Shown here one piece after another: positions 42,863-51,165 of a stretch of 64,000 nt of DNA (position 1 is the first letter of the stretch; each line of letters begins with the position of its first letter). The stretch is from Pseudomonas frederiksbergensis (GTDB lineage Bacteria; Pseudomonadota; Gammaproteobacteria; Pseudomonadales; Pseudomonadaceae): the NCBI RefSeq assembly GCF_003732275.1, contig NZ_MOBM01000040.1, positions 1 to 64,000 on the forward strand, in the 5' to 3' direction. A program made the translations under genes and the position numbers. Below the pieces are notes generated by a model, which made no database searches, was not told the DNA's origin, and was given only the letters and a program-made list of their open reading frames with translations.

Positions 42863-42917
42863 TTTAGTGGGTTCCTTATCTTGTAATTATTAGCGTAGCG
42901 AACTGAACAGGCTGGGT

Positions 42918-43208
42918 TCAGCGGTCATCCTCGCGAATGGAAGAAGGATGCCGGCACAGCGCGTTGACCTCGATGGCCATGTACGGGTACAGCGGCAATT
43001 GCATCAGCAGGTCGTGCAGTTCCTGAACGCTGTCGACATCGAACACGCTGTAATTGGCATAGAGCCCGGCGATGCGCCACAGATGACGCCACTTGCCTTG
43101 CTCTTGCAGGCGCTGGGCCAGGGCTTTTTCGTCGGCCTTGAGCTGAGCGGCGCGTTCCGGGTTCATGTCGACCGGTAAATTCACCGTCATTTTTACGTGA
43201 AACAGCAT
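42918..43208 (-). CDS. catC: CatC, muconolactone delta-isomerase
   Basis: The 96-residue protein has the MLFHVKMTVNLP start and RIAGLYANYSVFDVDSV core of the decameric muconolactone isomerase, which makes beta-ketoadipate enol-lactone. AGGAGGGCATC before the ATG fixes the start. It lies 10 bases after catB. Confidence 0.95.
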   Translation of the reverse strand: MLFHVKMTVNLPVDMNPERAAQLKADEKALAQRLQEQGKWRHLWRIAGLYANYSVFDVDSVQELHDLLMQLPLYPYMAIEVNALCRHPSSIREDDR

Positions 43209-43218
43209 GATGCCCTCC

Positions 43219-44379
43219 TCAGGCTTGATGAACGGCAGTGGATATGGCAGTGGATATTTTGTCCCGACGGAAAAACGCCAGGCGCTCTTCATCCAGAGCC
43301 AGGCCCAGCCCCGGTGTTTGCGGGACGTGCAGTTGGAAATCGCGGTAGACCAATGGCTCGCTGAGGATGTCTTCGGTGAGCAGCAGCGGGCCGAACAACT
43401 CGGTGTCCCAGCTCAGTGTGTTCAGCGTGACAAAGGCATGGGCCGAGGCCAGCGTGCCGATACCGCCTTCAAGCATGGTGCCGCCGTACAGGCCAATACC
43501 GGCCGCCTCGGCAATCGCGGCGGTTCGCAGCACGGCGCGTGGGCCGCCGTTCTTGGCGATTTTCAGGGCGAATACCGAAGCCGCGCCCTCCCGCGCCAGG
43601 TTGAAGGCGTCCTCTACGCACTCGATGGATTCATCGGCCATGATCGGCGCCGGGCTCACGGCATTCAGGCGCACCATGCCGGCGCGGTTATTGCGCGAGA
43701 TCGGTTGTTCGATCAGGTCGATACCGTTGGTTCCGAGGATCCGGCAGGCCCGCAGCGCGACCGCTTCGTCCCAGGCCTGATTGACATCGACCCGCACGCT
43801 GGCGCGATCGCCCAGCGCCTTTTTGATCGCAATGACGTGGGCCAGGTCGCGGTTGACCTCGCCTGCGCCGATTTTCAGCTTGAAGATCCGGTGCCGGCGC
43901 AGGTCGAGCATTTGTTCCGCTTCGGCGATGTCCTTGGCGGTGTCGCCGCTGGCGAGGGTCCAGGCCACCGGCAGCGCATCGCGAACGCGGCCACCCAGCA
44001 GTTCGCTGACCGGCAGGCCCAGGCGCTTGCCCTGGGCGTCGAGCAAGGCACTTTCGATACCCGATTTGGCGAAGGTGTTGCCACGAATGCTGCGCTCCAG
44101 GTGCAACATCGCAGCATTCACATTGCCGCTGTCCTGGCCAAGCAACAATGGCGCGAAGTGTTTATCGATATTGGTCTTGATGCTGTCCGGGCTTTCGTTG
44201 CCATAGGCCAGACCGCCAATGGTGGTCGACTCACCGACACCTTCAATGCCGTCGGCACAGCGCACACGAATGATCACCAGGGTCTGGTTCTGCATGGTGT
44301 GCATCGCCAGCTTGTGCGGGCGAATGGTCGGCAGATCGACGATGATCGTCTCGATCGATTCAATGGCAGTTGCACGCAT
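43219..44379 (-). CDS. catB: CatB, cis,cis-muconate cycloisomerase
   Basis: The 386-residue enolase-superfamily enzyme converts cis,cis-muconate to muconolactone with Mn2+. It has the general acid/base lysines in KLKIGAGE and FALKIAKNGG, and metal ligands in VDVNQAWDE, IEQP and ADES. The start at MRATAIESI was chosen; the 43-codon upstream extension overlaps the promoter. It is first in catBCA and divergent from catR. Confidence 0.95.
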   Translation of the reverse strand: MRATAIESIETIIVDLPTIRPHKLAMHTMQNQTLVIIRVRCADGIEGVGESTTIGGLAYGNESPDSIKTNIDKHFAPLLLGQDSGNVNAAMLHLERSIRGNTFAKSGIESALLDAQGKRLGLPVSELLGGRVRDALPVAWTLASGDTAKDIAEAEQMLDLRRHRIFKLKIGAGEVNRDLAHVIAIKKALGDRASVRVDVNQAWDEAVALRACRILGTNGIDLIEQPISRNNRAGMVRLNAVSPAPIMADESIECVEDAFNLAREGAASVFALKIAKNGGPRAVLRTAAIAEAAGIGLYGGTMLEGGIGTLASAHAFVTLNTLSWDTELFGPLLLTEDILSEPLVYRDFQLHVPQTPGLGLALDEERLAFFRRDKISTAISTAVHQA

Positions 44380-44465
44380 GTCGATACCCGTCAGGTTCTT
44401 AAAGTTCTGGAACGGATTCTCGTACGGCTTTTTCCGGGCGGCCAATATAGAATTGGTCTGGCTCG

Positions 44466-44480
44466 ATACCTTAAAGGTAT
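44466..44480. promoter_or_regulatory. Putative CatR operator in the catB-catR gap
   Basis: ATACC-TTAAA-GGTAT is a 15-base dyad with the T-N11-A core of LysR-type operators. It lies between the divergent catB and catR starts, 27 bases before catR. CatR with cis,cis-muconate would activate catBCA from here and repress itself. Confidence 0.65.
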
Positions 44481-44506
44481 TTAACAGATCAACGTCCGGA
44501 GGCCTC

Positions 44507-45397
44507 ATGGAACTGCGTCACCTGCGGTATTTTCAGGTGTTGGCTCAAACCCTCAACTTCACCCGCGCCGCCGAACTGCTGCACATCGCCCAACCGCCGC
44601 TGAGCCGGCAGATCCAGCAGCTGGAAGATGAACTCGGGGTGCTTCTGCTGGAGCGCGGCCGACCGCTGAAGCTGACCGACGCCGGGCGGTTTTTCCATGA
44701 ACATTCCACCGCCCTGCTCGAACAGTTGGCCAAGGTTTGCGACAACACACGACGGATTGGTTTGGGTGAAAAGACCTGGCTGGGCATCGGCTTCGCGCCA
44801 TCGACCCTCTATGGCGTGTTGCCGGAACTGATTCGCCGACTGCGCAGCGGTGAGCCGCTGGCGCTTGAGTTGGGGCTCTCGGAAATGACCACGTTGCAGC
44901 AGGTGCAGGCGCTCAAGGCCGGGCGCATCGATATCGGCTTCGGGCGAATTCGCATTGACGACCCGGCGATCATCCAGACTGTTTTGACTGAAGACCGGCT
45001 GGTCGCCGCCCTCCCCGCCGGCCATCCACTACTGGCCGGGCCCATCAGCCTTCGTGAACTGGCAAAAGAACCCTTCGTGCTCTACCCCGGCAACCCGCGC
45101 CCCAGTTACGCCGATCATGTGATCGCGTTATTCGAATCCTATGGCGTACACATCAACGTGGCGCAATGGACCAACGAGCTGCAAACAGCAATCGGTCTGG
45201 TGGGGGCGGGAATCGGAGTGACGTTGGTACCAGCCTCAGTGCAGTTGCTGCACCGCGACGACATTGGCTTCACCCCGGTACTGGAAGACAACGCGACCTC
45301 GCCGATCATCCTCAGCAGGCGCGTGGGCGATGTATCGCCGGGGTTGAATCATTGTTTGCAGATGATCGATGAACTGCTGCCGCGCGACAGGTTCTAG
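44507..45397 (+). CDS. catR: CatR, LysR-family regulator of catBCA
   Basis: The 296-residue protein has an N-terminal helix-turn-helix (MELRHLRYFQVLAQTLNFTRAAELLHIAQPPLSRQIQQLE region) and a LysR effector-binding domain. Divergence from catBCA identifies it as CatR, which responds to cis,cis-muconate. CGGAGG lies four bases before the ATG. Confidence 0.93.
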   Translation: MELRHLRYFQVLAQTLNFTRAAELLHIAQPPLSRQIQQLEDELGVLLLERGRPLKLTDAGRFFHEHSTALLEQLAKVCDNTRRIGLGEKTWLGIGFAPSTLYGVLPELIRRLRSGEPLALELGLSEMTTLQQVQALKAGRIDIGFGRIRIDDPAIIQTVLTEDRLVAALPAGHPLLAGPISLRELAKEPFVLYPGNPRPSYADHVIALFESYGVHINVAQWTNELQTAIGLVGAGIGVTLVPASVQLLHRDDIGFTPVLEDNATSPIILSRRVGDVSPGLNHCLQMIDELLPRDRF

Positions 45398-45645
45398 GCC
45401 ATTACCCCGGCGAAGGCTCGGCGCCCGGCGCGCATTTCTGTGCGAAGTTCGCCGATCAGGTTGGAAATATCGCGGACACTGGTCAACTCGTCGGGTGATA
45501 CGCCGGTGATCAACAGCTCAATCCGCCCGGTGGTGTGATCGAAGACCTTGATCCGCAATGTTTCATCGCGATTCACGGTGCATTCGCAGGACAGCGGTTT
45601 GAAACCGGACTCCACAATGCTGCAAAGCTGGGGAACTGGAACCAT
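45394..45645 (-). CDS. DUF1652 family protein
   Basis: The 83-residue protein has the genus-typical core LCSIVESGFKPLSCEC and a C-terminal helix with SVRDISNLIGELRTEM. DUF1652 proteins are small, of unknown function, and mostly found in Pseudomonas. It converges on catR, their 3' ends overlapping by four bases. Confidence 0.8.
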   Translation of the reverse strand: MVPVPQLCSIVESGFKPLSCECTVNRDETLRIKVFDHTTGRIELLITGVSPDELTSVRDISNLIGELRTEMRAGRRAFAGVMA

Positions 45646-45723
45646 GGCGGGCGCCCTCGGGGACGGTTTTCCGATTGGATCCACTCAGAGTAGGTCAACT
45701 AGCGCAACACGCCAGCGAGTTTC

Positions 45724-45815
45724 GTAGGAGCTGGCGAAGCCTGCGATCTTTTGATTTTCGGCATTTGTCGAAACCGCTGAAAATCAAAAGATCGCAGCCT
45801 GCGGCAGCTCCTACG
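45724..45815. repeat. REP-like inverted repeat
   Basis: Arms GTAGGAGCTGGCGAAGCCTG and near-complement with ATCTTTTGATTTT extensions. It is a variant of the 31371/40681 family (GCGAAGCCTGC instead of CCGAAGGCTGC), suggesting independent drift of one arm. Confidence 0.85.
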
Positions 45816-45840
45816 CCGCTACACATCATCCCGACACCCC

Positions 45841-46740
45841 TCAGTGAGCATCCCCGTCCCACAACCAGTTCCAGATCCCTGGCAACTCAACCGCCTCAGA
45901 ACTGTCACGGACAGTACGCGCCATGGCCGCCCGCTGCAGTGCTGCCGTGTCGTCGTAAAACGGTTTCTGCGCCGTGACCAGACCTGTGGCACTGGCACTG
46001 TCGAGGAGGATTTGCAGGTATTCCCGGGTATGCCAAGCGGTATAACGATTCAGGTCATGAAAGGTCACTACCACCGGAATCACCCCGTCCACCGTCGGCA
46101 ACTCGCCGAGGGCAATGCGCTCGCGGACTTCGGATAGTTGCCGCAGCATATTGGCCCGCCGCCGAGGGCTGGCGTTGAAGCCCCAGATCTTGCCGTCATT
46201 GGCGCTCAGGTCGGTCAGCAGTACGTGCATACCATGCTGTTGATAGGCCGCGAAGGTGCGTTTGTCGTAGTTCCAGAACGGCGGACGCACCAGGGTCGGC
46301 GAGGCTTTGCTGATCGCGGCGATGTCTGCACTGCCATCAGTGAGCGACTGCTCCAGTTCTTCCGGGTCCAGTGAACGATGGTTGGTGTGCCGGGGCGTGG
46401 CCGTGTGGAAGCCCAGCAGGTGACCTTCGGCGTGTTCGCGACGCATGATTTGTCGACCCGCTTCACTGCCGCCGGCGCGTGAGTCACGGGTCTGCACGAA
46501 GAATACGGCTTTAATGTCGGGTTGCAGCGGATTACGCGCGAGGCTATCGAGCACGGTGACGGTCGGGTTGTAAAAACCGGACGCGCTGGGCCCATCATCA
46601 AAAGTCAGCAGGAAGCGGATCGGCGCTTGCACGCGCAAACGCTGTTGCGTCTGCGGCGTCATTTCAATGGGCGCGGCGATGCAGCCAAACAGGCCGACTG
46701 CGATGGCGAACGCGGAGAAAACCTTGACCAGCTGCTTCAT
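45841..46740 (-). CDS. Polysaccharide deacetylase lipoprotein
   Basis: The 299-residue protein has a lipoprotein-type signal (GLFGC, near residue 19) and an NodB-like domain with LTFDDGPS and GFHTATPRHTNH (metal Asp/His region). It probably removes acetyl groups from a cell-wall or exopolysaccharide in the periplasm. The start at 46740 begins the signal; the longer frame upstream has no signal. It stands alone. Confidence 0.82.
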   Translation of the reverse strand: MKQLVKVFSAFAIAVGLFGCIAAPIEMTPQTQQRLRVQAPIRFLLTFDDGPSASGFYNPTVTVLDSLARNPLQPDIKAVFFVQTRDSRAGGSEAGRQIMRREHAEGHLLGFHTATPRHTNHRSLDPEELEQSLTDGSADIAAISKASPTLVRPPFWNYDKRTFAAYQQHGMHVLLTDLSANDGKIWGFNASPRRRANMLRQLSEVRERIALGELPTVDGVIPVVVTFHDLNRYTAWHTREYLQILLDSASATGLVTAQKPFYDDTAALQRAAMARTVRDSSEAVELPGIWNWLWDGDAH

Positions 46741-46908
46741 GTTTAGCCTTGGACCAGACCTTGCGGTTATCACGTTTAACGGCAAAAATCCTTCGCCCAT
46801 TATCCCTGGACCGGCCCGCAAATCGCTGCGAGCCGGGGTTGGATAAGGGTACACAGTGTTTGGTTCCGGCGCCCGCTCCCGGACTCGCGTTATGCCTTCG
46901 ATTTTTGG

Positions 46909-47856
46909 TTATTGCGCCAGCGCCTGCTGGAACGAGCTGTCGATAATCGGTGCCGTCGCCAGGGCGGCCGGCAATGCCTTGACCTTGAACAGGAAGTCTG
47001 CGGTGCTTTGCAGATCTGCTGCGGCTTGTTGATCCACCGGGCCGACAGTCATGTGGGCCTGGCGCAGCCAATGGCGCGAGACGTTCTGGTCCAGGTTGGC
47101 CTTTTTCGCCCAAAGATCGGCGTACTCGTCGCTATGACTGTCGACCCAGGCCCGGGCCTTTTTCAGGCGCACCAGGAAGTCGGCAATGGCTTCGCGTTTG
47201 TTGTCGATCGAAGGCGTCGAAGCGGCGATGGCGCTCAGGCCCGGCATCAGGTTTTTGGCGGTGAGAATCGGTCGAGCGCCGGAGAACAGTATCTGCTGGG
47301 AAATGTAGGGTTCCCAGACCGGAAACGCGTCGATGCTGCCTTGGGGCAACGCGGCGGCTGCATCAATCGGCATCAGTTTGATGAAGTCGACGTAGTTCTC
47401 CGGCAAATCGGCTTGCTCCAGAGCGCGCAAGGTCAGCTGCTGGCTCCAGGCGCCGGGCCAGTACGCGACTTTCTTGCCCTTGAGGTCGGCGATGGTCTTG
47501 ACCGGCGAATCCTTTGGCACCAGCAAGGCGATGGTGTCCGGGTTCTGCCGCGACACGCCGATCAGTTTGACCGGTGCCTGTTTGGCGGCCAGAAACAGAA
47601 ACCCCGAATCGCCGAGAAAACCCAGGTCCAACGCGCCGGTATTCAGCGCTTCGGCCAACGGCGCAGCGGCCTGGAAGTGCTTCCAGTCGACGCTATAGGG
47701 CGCCCCTTGCAGCACACCCGAAGCCTCCACCGACGCACGAATGTTGTAGTAGTTCTGATCGCCGACGTGCAACACCACGGGGTCGGCGCCGTAGGTCAAA
47801 GGCGCGGCAAACAGGGCGCTGGCCAACAGACCGCGCAGGTATTGGGACAGGTTCAT
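46909..47856 (-). CDS. Orphan ABC substrate-binding protein (sulfonate/nitrate type)
   Basis: The 315-residue protein has a Sec signal peptide ending near TYGA and an SsuA/TauA/NrtA-like domain (IADLKGKKVAYWPGAWSQQLTLRAL, IDAFPVWEPYI). It would bind a sulfonate, nitrate-like or related small anion in the periplasm. No permease or ATPase gene is next to it. AGGAG precedes the ATG. Confidence 0.82.
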   Translation of the reverse strand: MNLSQYLRGLLASALFAAPLTYGADPVVLHVGDQNYYNIRASVEASGVLQGAPYSVDWKHFQAAAPLAEALNTGALDLGFLGDSGFLFLAAKQAPVKLIGVSRQNPDTIALLVPKDSPVKTIADLKGKKVAYWPGAWSQQLTLRALEQADLPENYVDFIKLMPIDAAAALPQGSIDAFPVWEPYISQQILFSGARPILTAKNLMPGLSAIAASTPSIDNKREAIADFLVRLKKARAWVDSHSDEYADLWAKKANLDQNVSRHWLRQAHMTVGPVDQQAAADLQSTADFLFKVKALPAALATAPIIDSSFQQALAQ

Positions 47857-48030
47857 CAGGGGCTCCTGGAGGGTTATTTTTATAGACCATAGCGCTCTTA
47901 CAGAGGCAGATTTAAATTCTATTTATGCATAAGCTCATGACAGGGAACAGAGAGTGTTTACCCAGCAACACTGGCTCAACAGACTGCATTTCCCGGTACA
48001 TTCTCTGTCTGCAGCCACACATTGTCTTAC

Positions 48031-48122
48031 CTGTGGGAGCGAGCCTGCTCGCGATGGCGATGTAACAGCCGACATTGATGTTGAATGTTATGGCCTCATC
48101 GCGAGCAGGCTCGCTCCCACAG
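48031..48122. repeat. REP doublet
   Basis: Arms CTGTGGGAGCGAGCCTGCTC and its complement, same family as position 1, located between the orphan binding protein and the 52-residue acidic protein. Confidence 0.88.
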
Positions 48123-48148
48123 GGGATTGCATTTCAGGCTGCTGAAAT

Positions 48149-48180
48149 TAAAAAGCCCCGCTATCTATGGCGGGGCTTTT
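48149..48180 (-). terminator. Rho-independent terminator of the acidic protein gene
   Basis: AAAAGCCCCG and CGGGGCTTTT arms flank a ten-base loop, followed on the minus strand by TTTTTAATTT. It lies 18 bases after the stop of the leftward gene ending at 48198. Confidence 0.85.
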
Positions 48181-48197
48181 GGATATGTGCGGACCGG

Positions 48198-48356
48198 TCA
48201 GGGCTTCAGCGGGCGCTCCTGGTCGCGGTCCGACAGTTCTTTACCGTCGTCGGGATGCTTCCAGTCCGGCCTCGAACGCCTCTGCTGCTCAAGCTCTTCC
48301 TCCGTCGGTTCATCGATGTCCTCATCCGGGTCCGGATGCTTTGGTTCAGTGGCCAT
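48198..48356 (-). CDS. Acidic 52-residue hypothetical protein
   Basis: The frame reads MATEPKHPDPDEDIDEPTEE and continues to a stop at 48198. It is very rich in Asp, Glu, Pro and Arg and probably disordered. GGGAGG lies five bases before the ATG and a strong terminator follows the stop, which supports a real gene in spite of its length. Function unknown. Confidence 0.65.
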   Translation of the reverse strand: MATEPKHPDPDEDIDEPTEEELEQQRRSRPDWKHPDDGKELSDRDQERPLKP

Positions 48357-48424
48357 GTCCACCTCCCTTCCTCAAAAGATCAGTCATCTATTTTTAAGCG
48401 TAGAACAGTTTCGGATGGGACGAC

Positions 48425-48739
48425 TCAGAGCCACCATCGCAGCAAAAAGAAGAACCCCATGCTCAACAACATGCTGAGCAAGGTGTTGCGGGTGTAAAGC
48501 ACCAGTCCCACGGCCACCAGCGAACTGATCAGATAGGGGTTGTCCCACTGCAGGTTCAGCTGCTTGTCGGGCATGAACACGATCGGTCCGCAGATTGCTG
48601 TAAGCATGCCCGGGACCGCGAAACCGAGGAATTGCCGGGCATTGCTGCTCAAGCGCACCGGCAGCCGAGGCTCAAGAAATACGTAGCGGTTCAGGAACAC
48701 CAGCAGGCCCATCCCGATAATCACAGCCCAGACCATCAT
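48425..48739 (-). CDS. azlD: AzlD, small subunit of branched-chain amino acid exporter
   Basis: The 104-residue membrane protein has four helices and the AzlD core FLGFAVPGMLTAICGP. It pairs with AzlC. Its ATG overlaps the azlC stop (ATGA), so translation is coupled. Confidence 0.88.
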   Translation of the reverse strand: MMVWAVIIGMGLLVFLNRYVFLEPRLPVRLSSNARQFLGFAVPGMLTAICGPIVFMPDKQLNLQWDNPYLISSLVAVGLVLYTRNTLLSMLLSMGFFFLLRWWL

Positions 48740-49434
48740 GTGCGCCCCACATAGAATTTGTTGCAGATAAAGCCTGCGGTCATGCCCGCCAACCCCGACA
48801 ACACCAGGGCCGAGCCCCATTGCCAATAGCTGAACAGCACCGAACAGAACAGCGAGACCGCCACGCAGACCACCGTCGGAACGTTGCGCACCACGGGTGT
48901 GATCAAGGCGATAAAGGTCGCCGCGATAGAGAAGTCCAGCCCCAGGTGTTCAAGACCCGGAATGCTGCTGCCCAGCACAATGCCCGCCAGGGTGAAGAGG
49001 TTCCACGCGATGTAGAACGTCAGGCCCACGCCCAGGGCGTACCAACGATTGAACTGCTGCTTGTCATGCTGACTGGTCAGGGCGAACAACTCGTCGGTGA
49101 GCAAAAAGCCCAGCCCCACACGCCAGCGGCCCGGCAACGGGGAAATCACCGAACGCATGCTCATCCCGTAAAGCAGATGCTGGGAGGTCAGCAACAACGT
49201 GGTCAACAGAATCGAAAAGACCCCGGCGCCGCCCTTGAGCATGCCGATGGCGACCAATTGAGCCGCGCCGGCAAACACGATGCTCGACAGCCCCTGGCCT
49301 TGCAGCGGTGTGAGATTGGCCTCGATGGCCATGGAACCGGCCAGCAACCCCCAAGGCGCGGTCGCCAGGGACAACGGCATGATGGCCGCGGCACCGCGAA
49401 GGAATGCACTGCGCGGCATGAGTGAGTTGGACAT
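48736..49434 (-). CDS. azlC: AzlC, branched-chain amino acid exporter large subunit
   Basis: The 232-residue membrane protein has the AzlC signature SIVFAGAAQLVAIGML and LLTDELFAL, with about seven helices. AzlCD pairs export branched-chain amino acids or related toxic analogues. No regulator is adjacent. Confidence 0.9.
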   Translation of the reverse strand: MSNSLMPRSAFLRGAAAIMPLSLATAPWGLLAGSMAIEANLTPLQGQGLSSIVFAGAAQLVAIGMLKGGAGVFSILLTTLLLTSQHLLYGMSMRSVISPLPGRWRVGLGFLLTDELFALTSQHDKQQFNRWYALGVGLTFYIAWNLFTLAGIVLGSSIPGLEHLGLDFSIAATFIALITPVVRNVPTVVCVAVSLFCSVLFSYWQWGSALVLSGLAGMTAGFICNKFYVGRT

Positions 49435-49827
49435 AACGCTCTACAACCAGGGAAAGACCCCAGACTGTGCCAGCAGTCGCGGTGGATGGCTTGAACAATC
49501 TTGCGCACTTGCCCGCAACCGGTGCTGATTATCGAGATTGACAAACATCGCGCCGACTTTTAAAACTGAGCACCTCATTCAGGGTGTAAGCAACCATGTC
49601 CGCAACCTTCAACCTCAACACTGTCGTCATTGGCTTGAATGCCAAGGCGCAAGGTTGCGTTGCGCACGCCCTTAAATCGAAGAAACAGTCGCTCATGTGA
49701 CCGGGGCGCGCTGTCCCGTCAGATGAGCTGACAGGACATTGAGCGCGGCGGACACTCCCTCCTTCTTGCTGACTTCCTTCTACGCTTCTGACGGTGACGA
49801 AATCGGTCAACCTTCAGGAGAAAGTGC
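49435..49827. other. Gene-free stretch upstream of the dapA-like gene
   Basis: No supported gene is seen in 393 bases. A 93-codon minus-strand frame exists but lacks a ribosome site and protein-like character. There is no REP element. CAGGAG lies just before the dapA-like start. A promoter for that gene presumably lies here, but no clear element was identified. Confidence 0.5.
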
Positions 49828-50703
49828 ATGTCATCGTTTCAAGGTATCTGGGTTCCCATCGTTACGCCGTTTCAGCATGGAGCGATCGACTTCGACGGGT
49901 TGCGGCGGCTGGTCAGTCATCTGCTGGAAAAAGGCGTCGATGGCATTGTAGTCTGCGGCACCACCGGGGAAGCCGCGGCGCTGGGCAAACATGAGCAATT
50001 GGCAGTGCTCGATGCGGTGCTGGAGCAGGTTCCGCCAGAACGTGTGGTCATGGGCCTGGCCGGCAACAACCTTGCCGAGTTGCTGACATTTCAAAGCGAA
50101 ATCCTCAAACGTTCTCTGGCGGGTTTGCTGGTTCCGCCGCCGTACTACATCCGCCCGTCCCAGGCCGGCCTTGAAGCCTTTTTCAAGACCGTCGCCGATG
50201 CTTCCAGCGTCCCGGTCATTCTCTACGACATTCCCTATCGCACCGGCATAGCCTTCGAGCAGGCAACCTTGCTCCGGATCGTCGGCCATGATCGGATCGT
50301 CGCGATCAAGGACTGCGGCGGCAATCCAGCCACCACGCTTGCGCTGCTCTCCAGCGGCAAAGTCGACGTGCTATGCGGTGAAGACAACCAGATCTTCGGC
50401 GCATTATGCCTGGGAGCCAAAGGCGCGATTGCCGCCTCGGCCCATGTTCATCCCGAGCTGTTCGTGACGTTGTATCAACAGATCCGCGATAACCGGTTAG
50501 CGGCCGGCCGAACGACCTTCTTCCAGTTGCTGCCGCTGATTCACAGCCTGTTCATCGAGCCCAATCCCGCCCCGGTGAAAACCGCCCTGGCCCTTGAGGG
50601 GTTGATCCACGACGAGCTGCGCGCGCCGATGCAATGCAGCAGCGAAGCCACGGCGGTGCGCTTGAAAGAAGTACTGGCAGTGCTCGAAAACCGCAATCGA
50701 TAG
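49828..50703 (+). CDS. Dihydrodipicolinate synthase (DapA) family aldolase
   Basis: The 291-residue TIM-barrel protein has the Schiff-base Lys161 (IVAIKDCGG), Tyr133 (LYDIPYRTG), Arg138, and the CGTTGEAA loop (Thr45, Thr46) of true DapA, so it may make 4-hydroxy-tetrahydrodipicolinate. Pseudomonas has several paralogues and the main dapA usually neighbours bamC/nlpB, so this is likely a second copy or a related aldolase. CAGGAG precedes the ATG. Confidence 0.85.
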   Translation: MSSFQGIWVPIVTPFQHGAIDFDGLRRLVSHLLEKGVDGIVVCGTTGEAAALGKHEQLAVLDAVLEQVPPERVVMGLAGNNLAELLTFQSEILKRSLAGLLVPPPYYIRPSQAGLEAFFKTVADASSVPVILYDIPYRTGIAFEQATLLRIVGHDRIVAIKDCGGNPATTLALLSSGKVDVLCGEDNQIFGALCLGAKGAIAASAHVHPELFVTLYQQIRDNRLAAGRTTFFQLLPLIHSLFIEPNPAPVKTALALEGLIHDELRAPMQCSSEATAVRLKEVLAVLENRNR

Positions 50704-50763
50704 AGCACACGCGCCCAGCCCGAGTACCATGGAGCGATTCACATAACGCGTCAGGGAATCGAC

Positions 50764-51150
50764 ATGCTGTACCGAATCGCCGCCGACGGGCTGGTGCTGT
50801 CTCACTTGCTGTTCATTCTGTTCGTGCTGTTCGGCGGGCTGCTGGTGCTCAAATGGCACCACCTGGCCTGGTGGCACCTGCCCGCCGCCGCATGGGGTGT
50901 GATTGTGGAAGTTTTCCACCTGACGTGCCCACTGACCGATTGGGAAAACCTCATGCGCCATGCGGCCGGGCAAACCGGTTATGGCGGCGGTTTTATTGAA
51001 CATTATGTGTGGCCGATTATTTACCCGGCCGGGCTGACACCCACGATTCAGCTGGGGCTGGGCAGCGTGGTGTTGGCGATCAACGTGCTGATCTACCTGC
51101 GGCTGATCCGCTTATGGAGGTTGCGGCACCCGACTCGTTCAGGGCAGTAA
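50764..51150 (+). CDS. DUF2784 membrane protein
   Basis: The 128-residue protein has three membrane helices and the DUF2784 pattern: DGLVLSHLLFILFVLFGG, then EVFHLTCPLTDWEN and FIEHYVWPIIYP. Function unknown. It follows the dapA-like gene by 60 bases. Confidence 0.85.
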   Translation: MLYRIAADGLVLSHLLFILFVLFGGLLVLKWHHLAWWHLPAAAWGVIVEVFHLTCPLTDWENLMRHAAGQTGYGGGFIEHYVWPIIYPAGLTPTIQLGLGSVVLAINVLIYLRLIRLWRLRHPTRSGQ

Positions 51151-51165
51151 CCGGTCGGCCTGAGT

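Noticed and set aside
49529..49810. 93-codon minus-strand frame upstream of the dapA-like gene
   Set aside because: No ribosome site, no similarity, and it covers the presumed promoter of the dapA-like gene.
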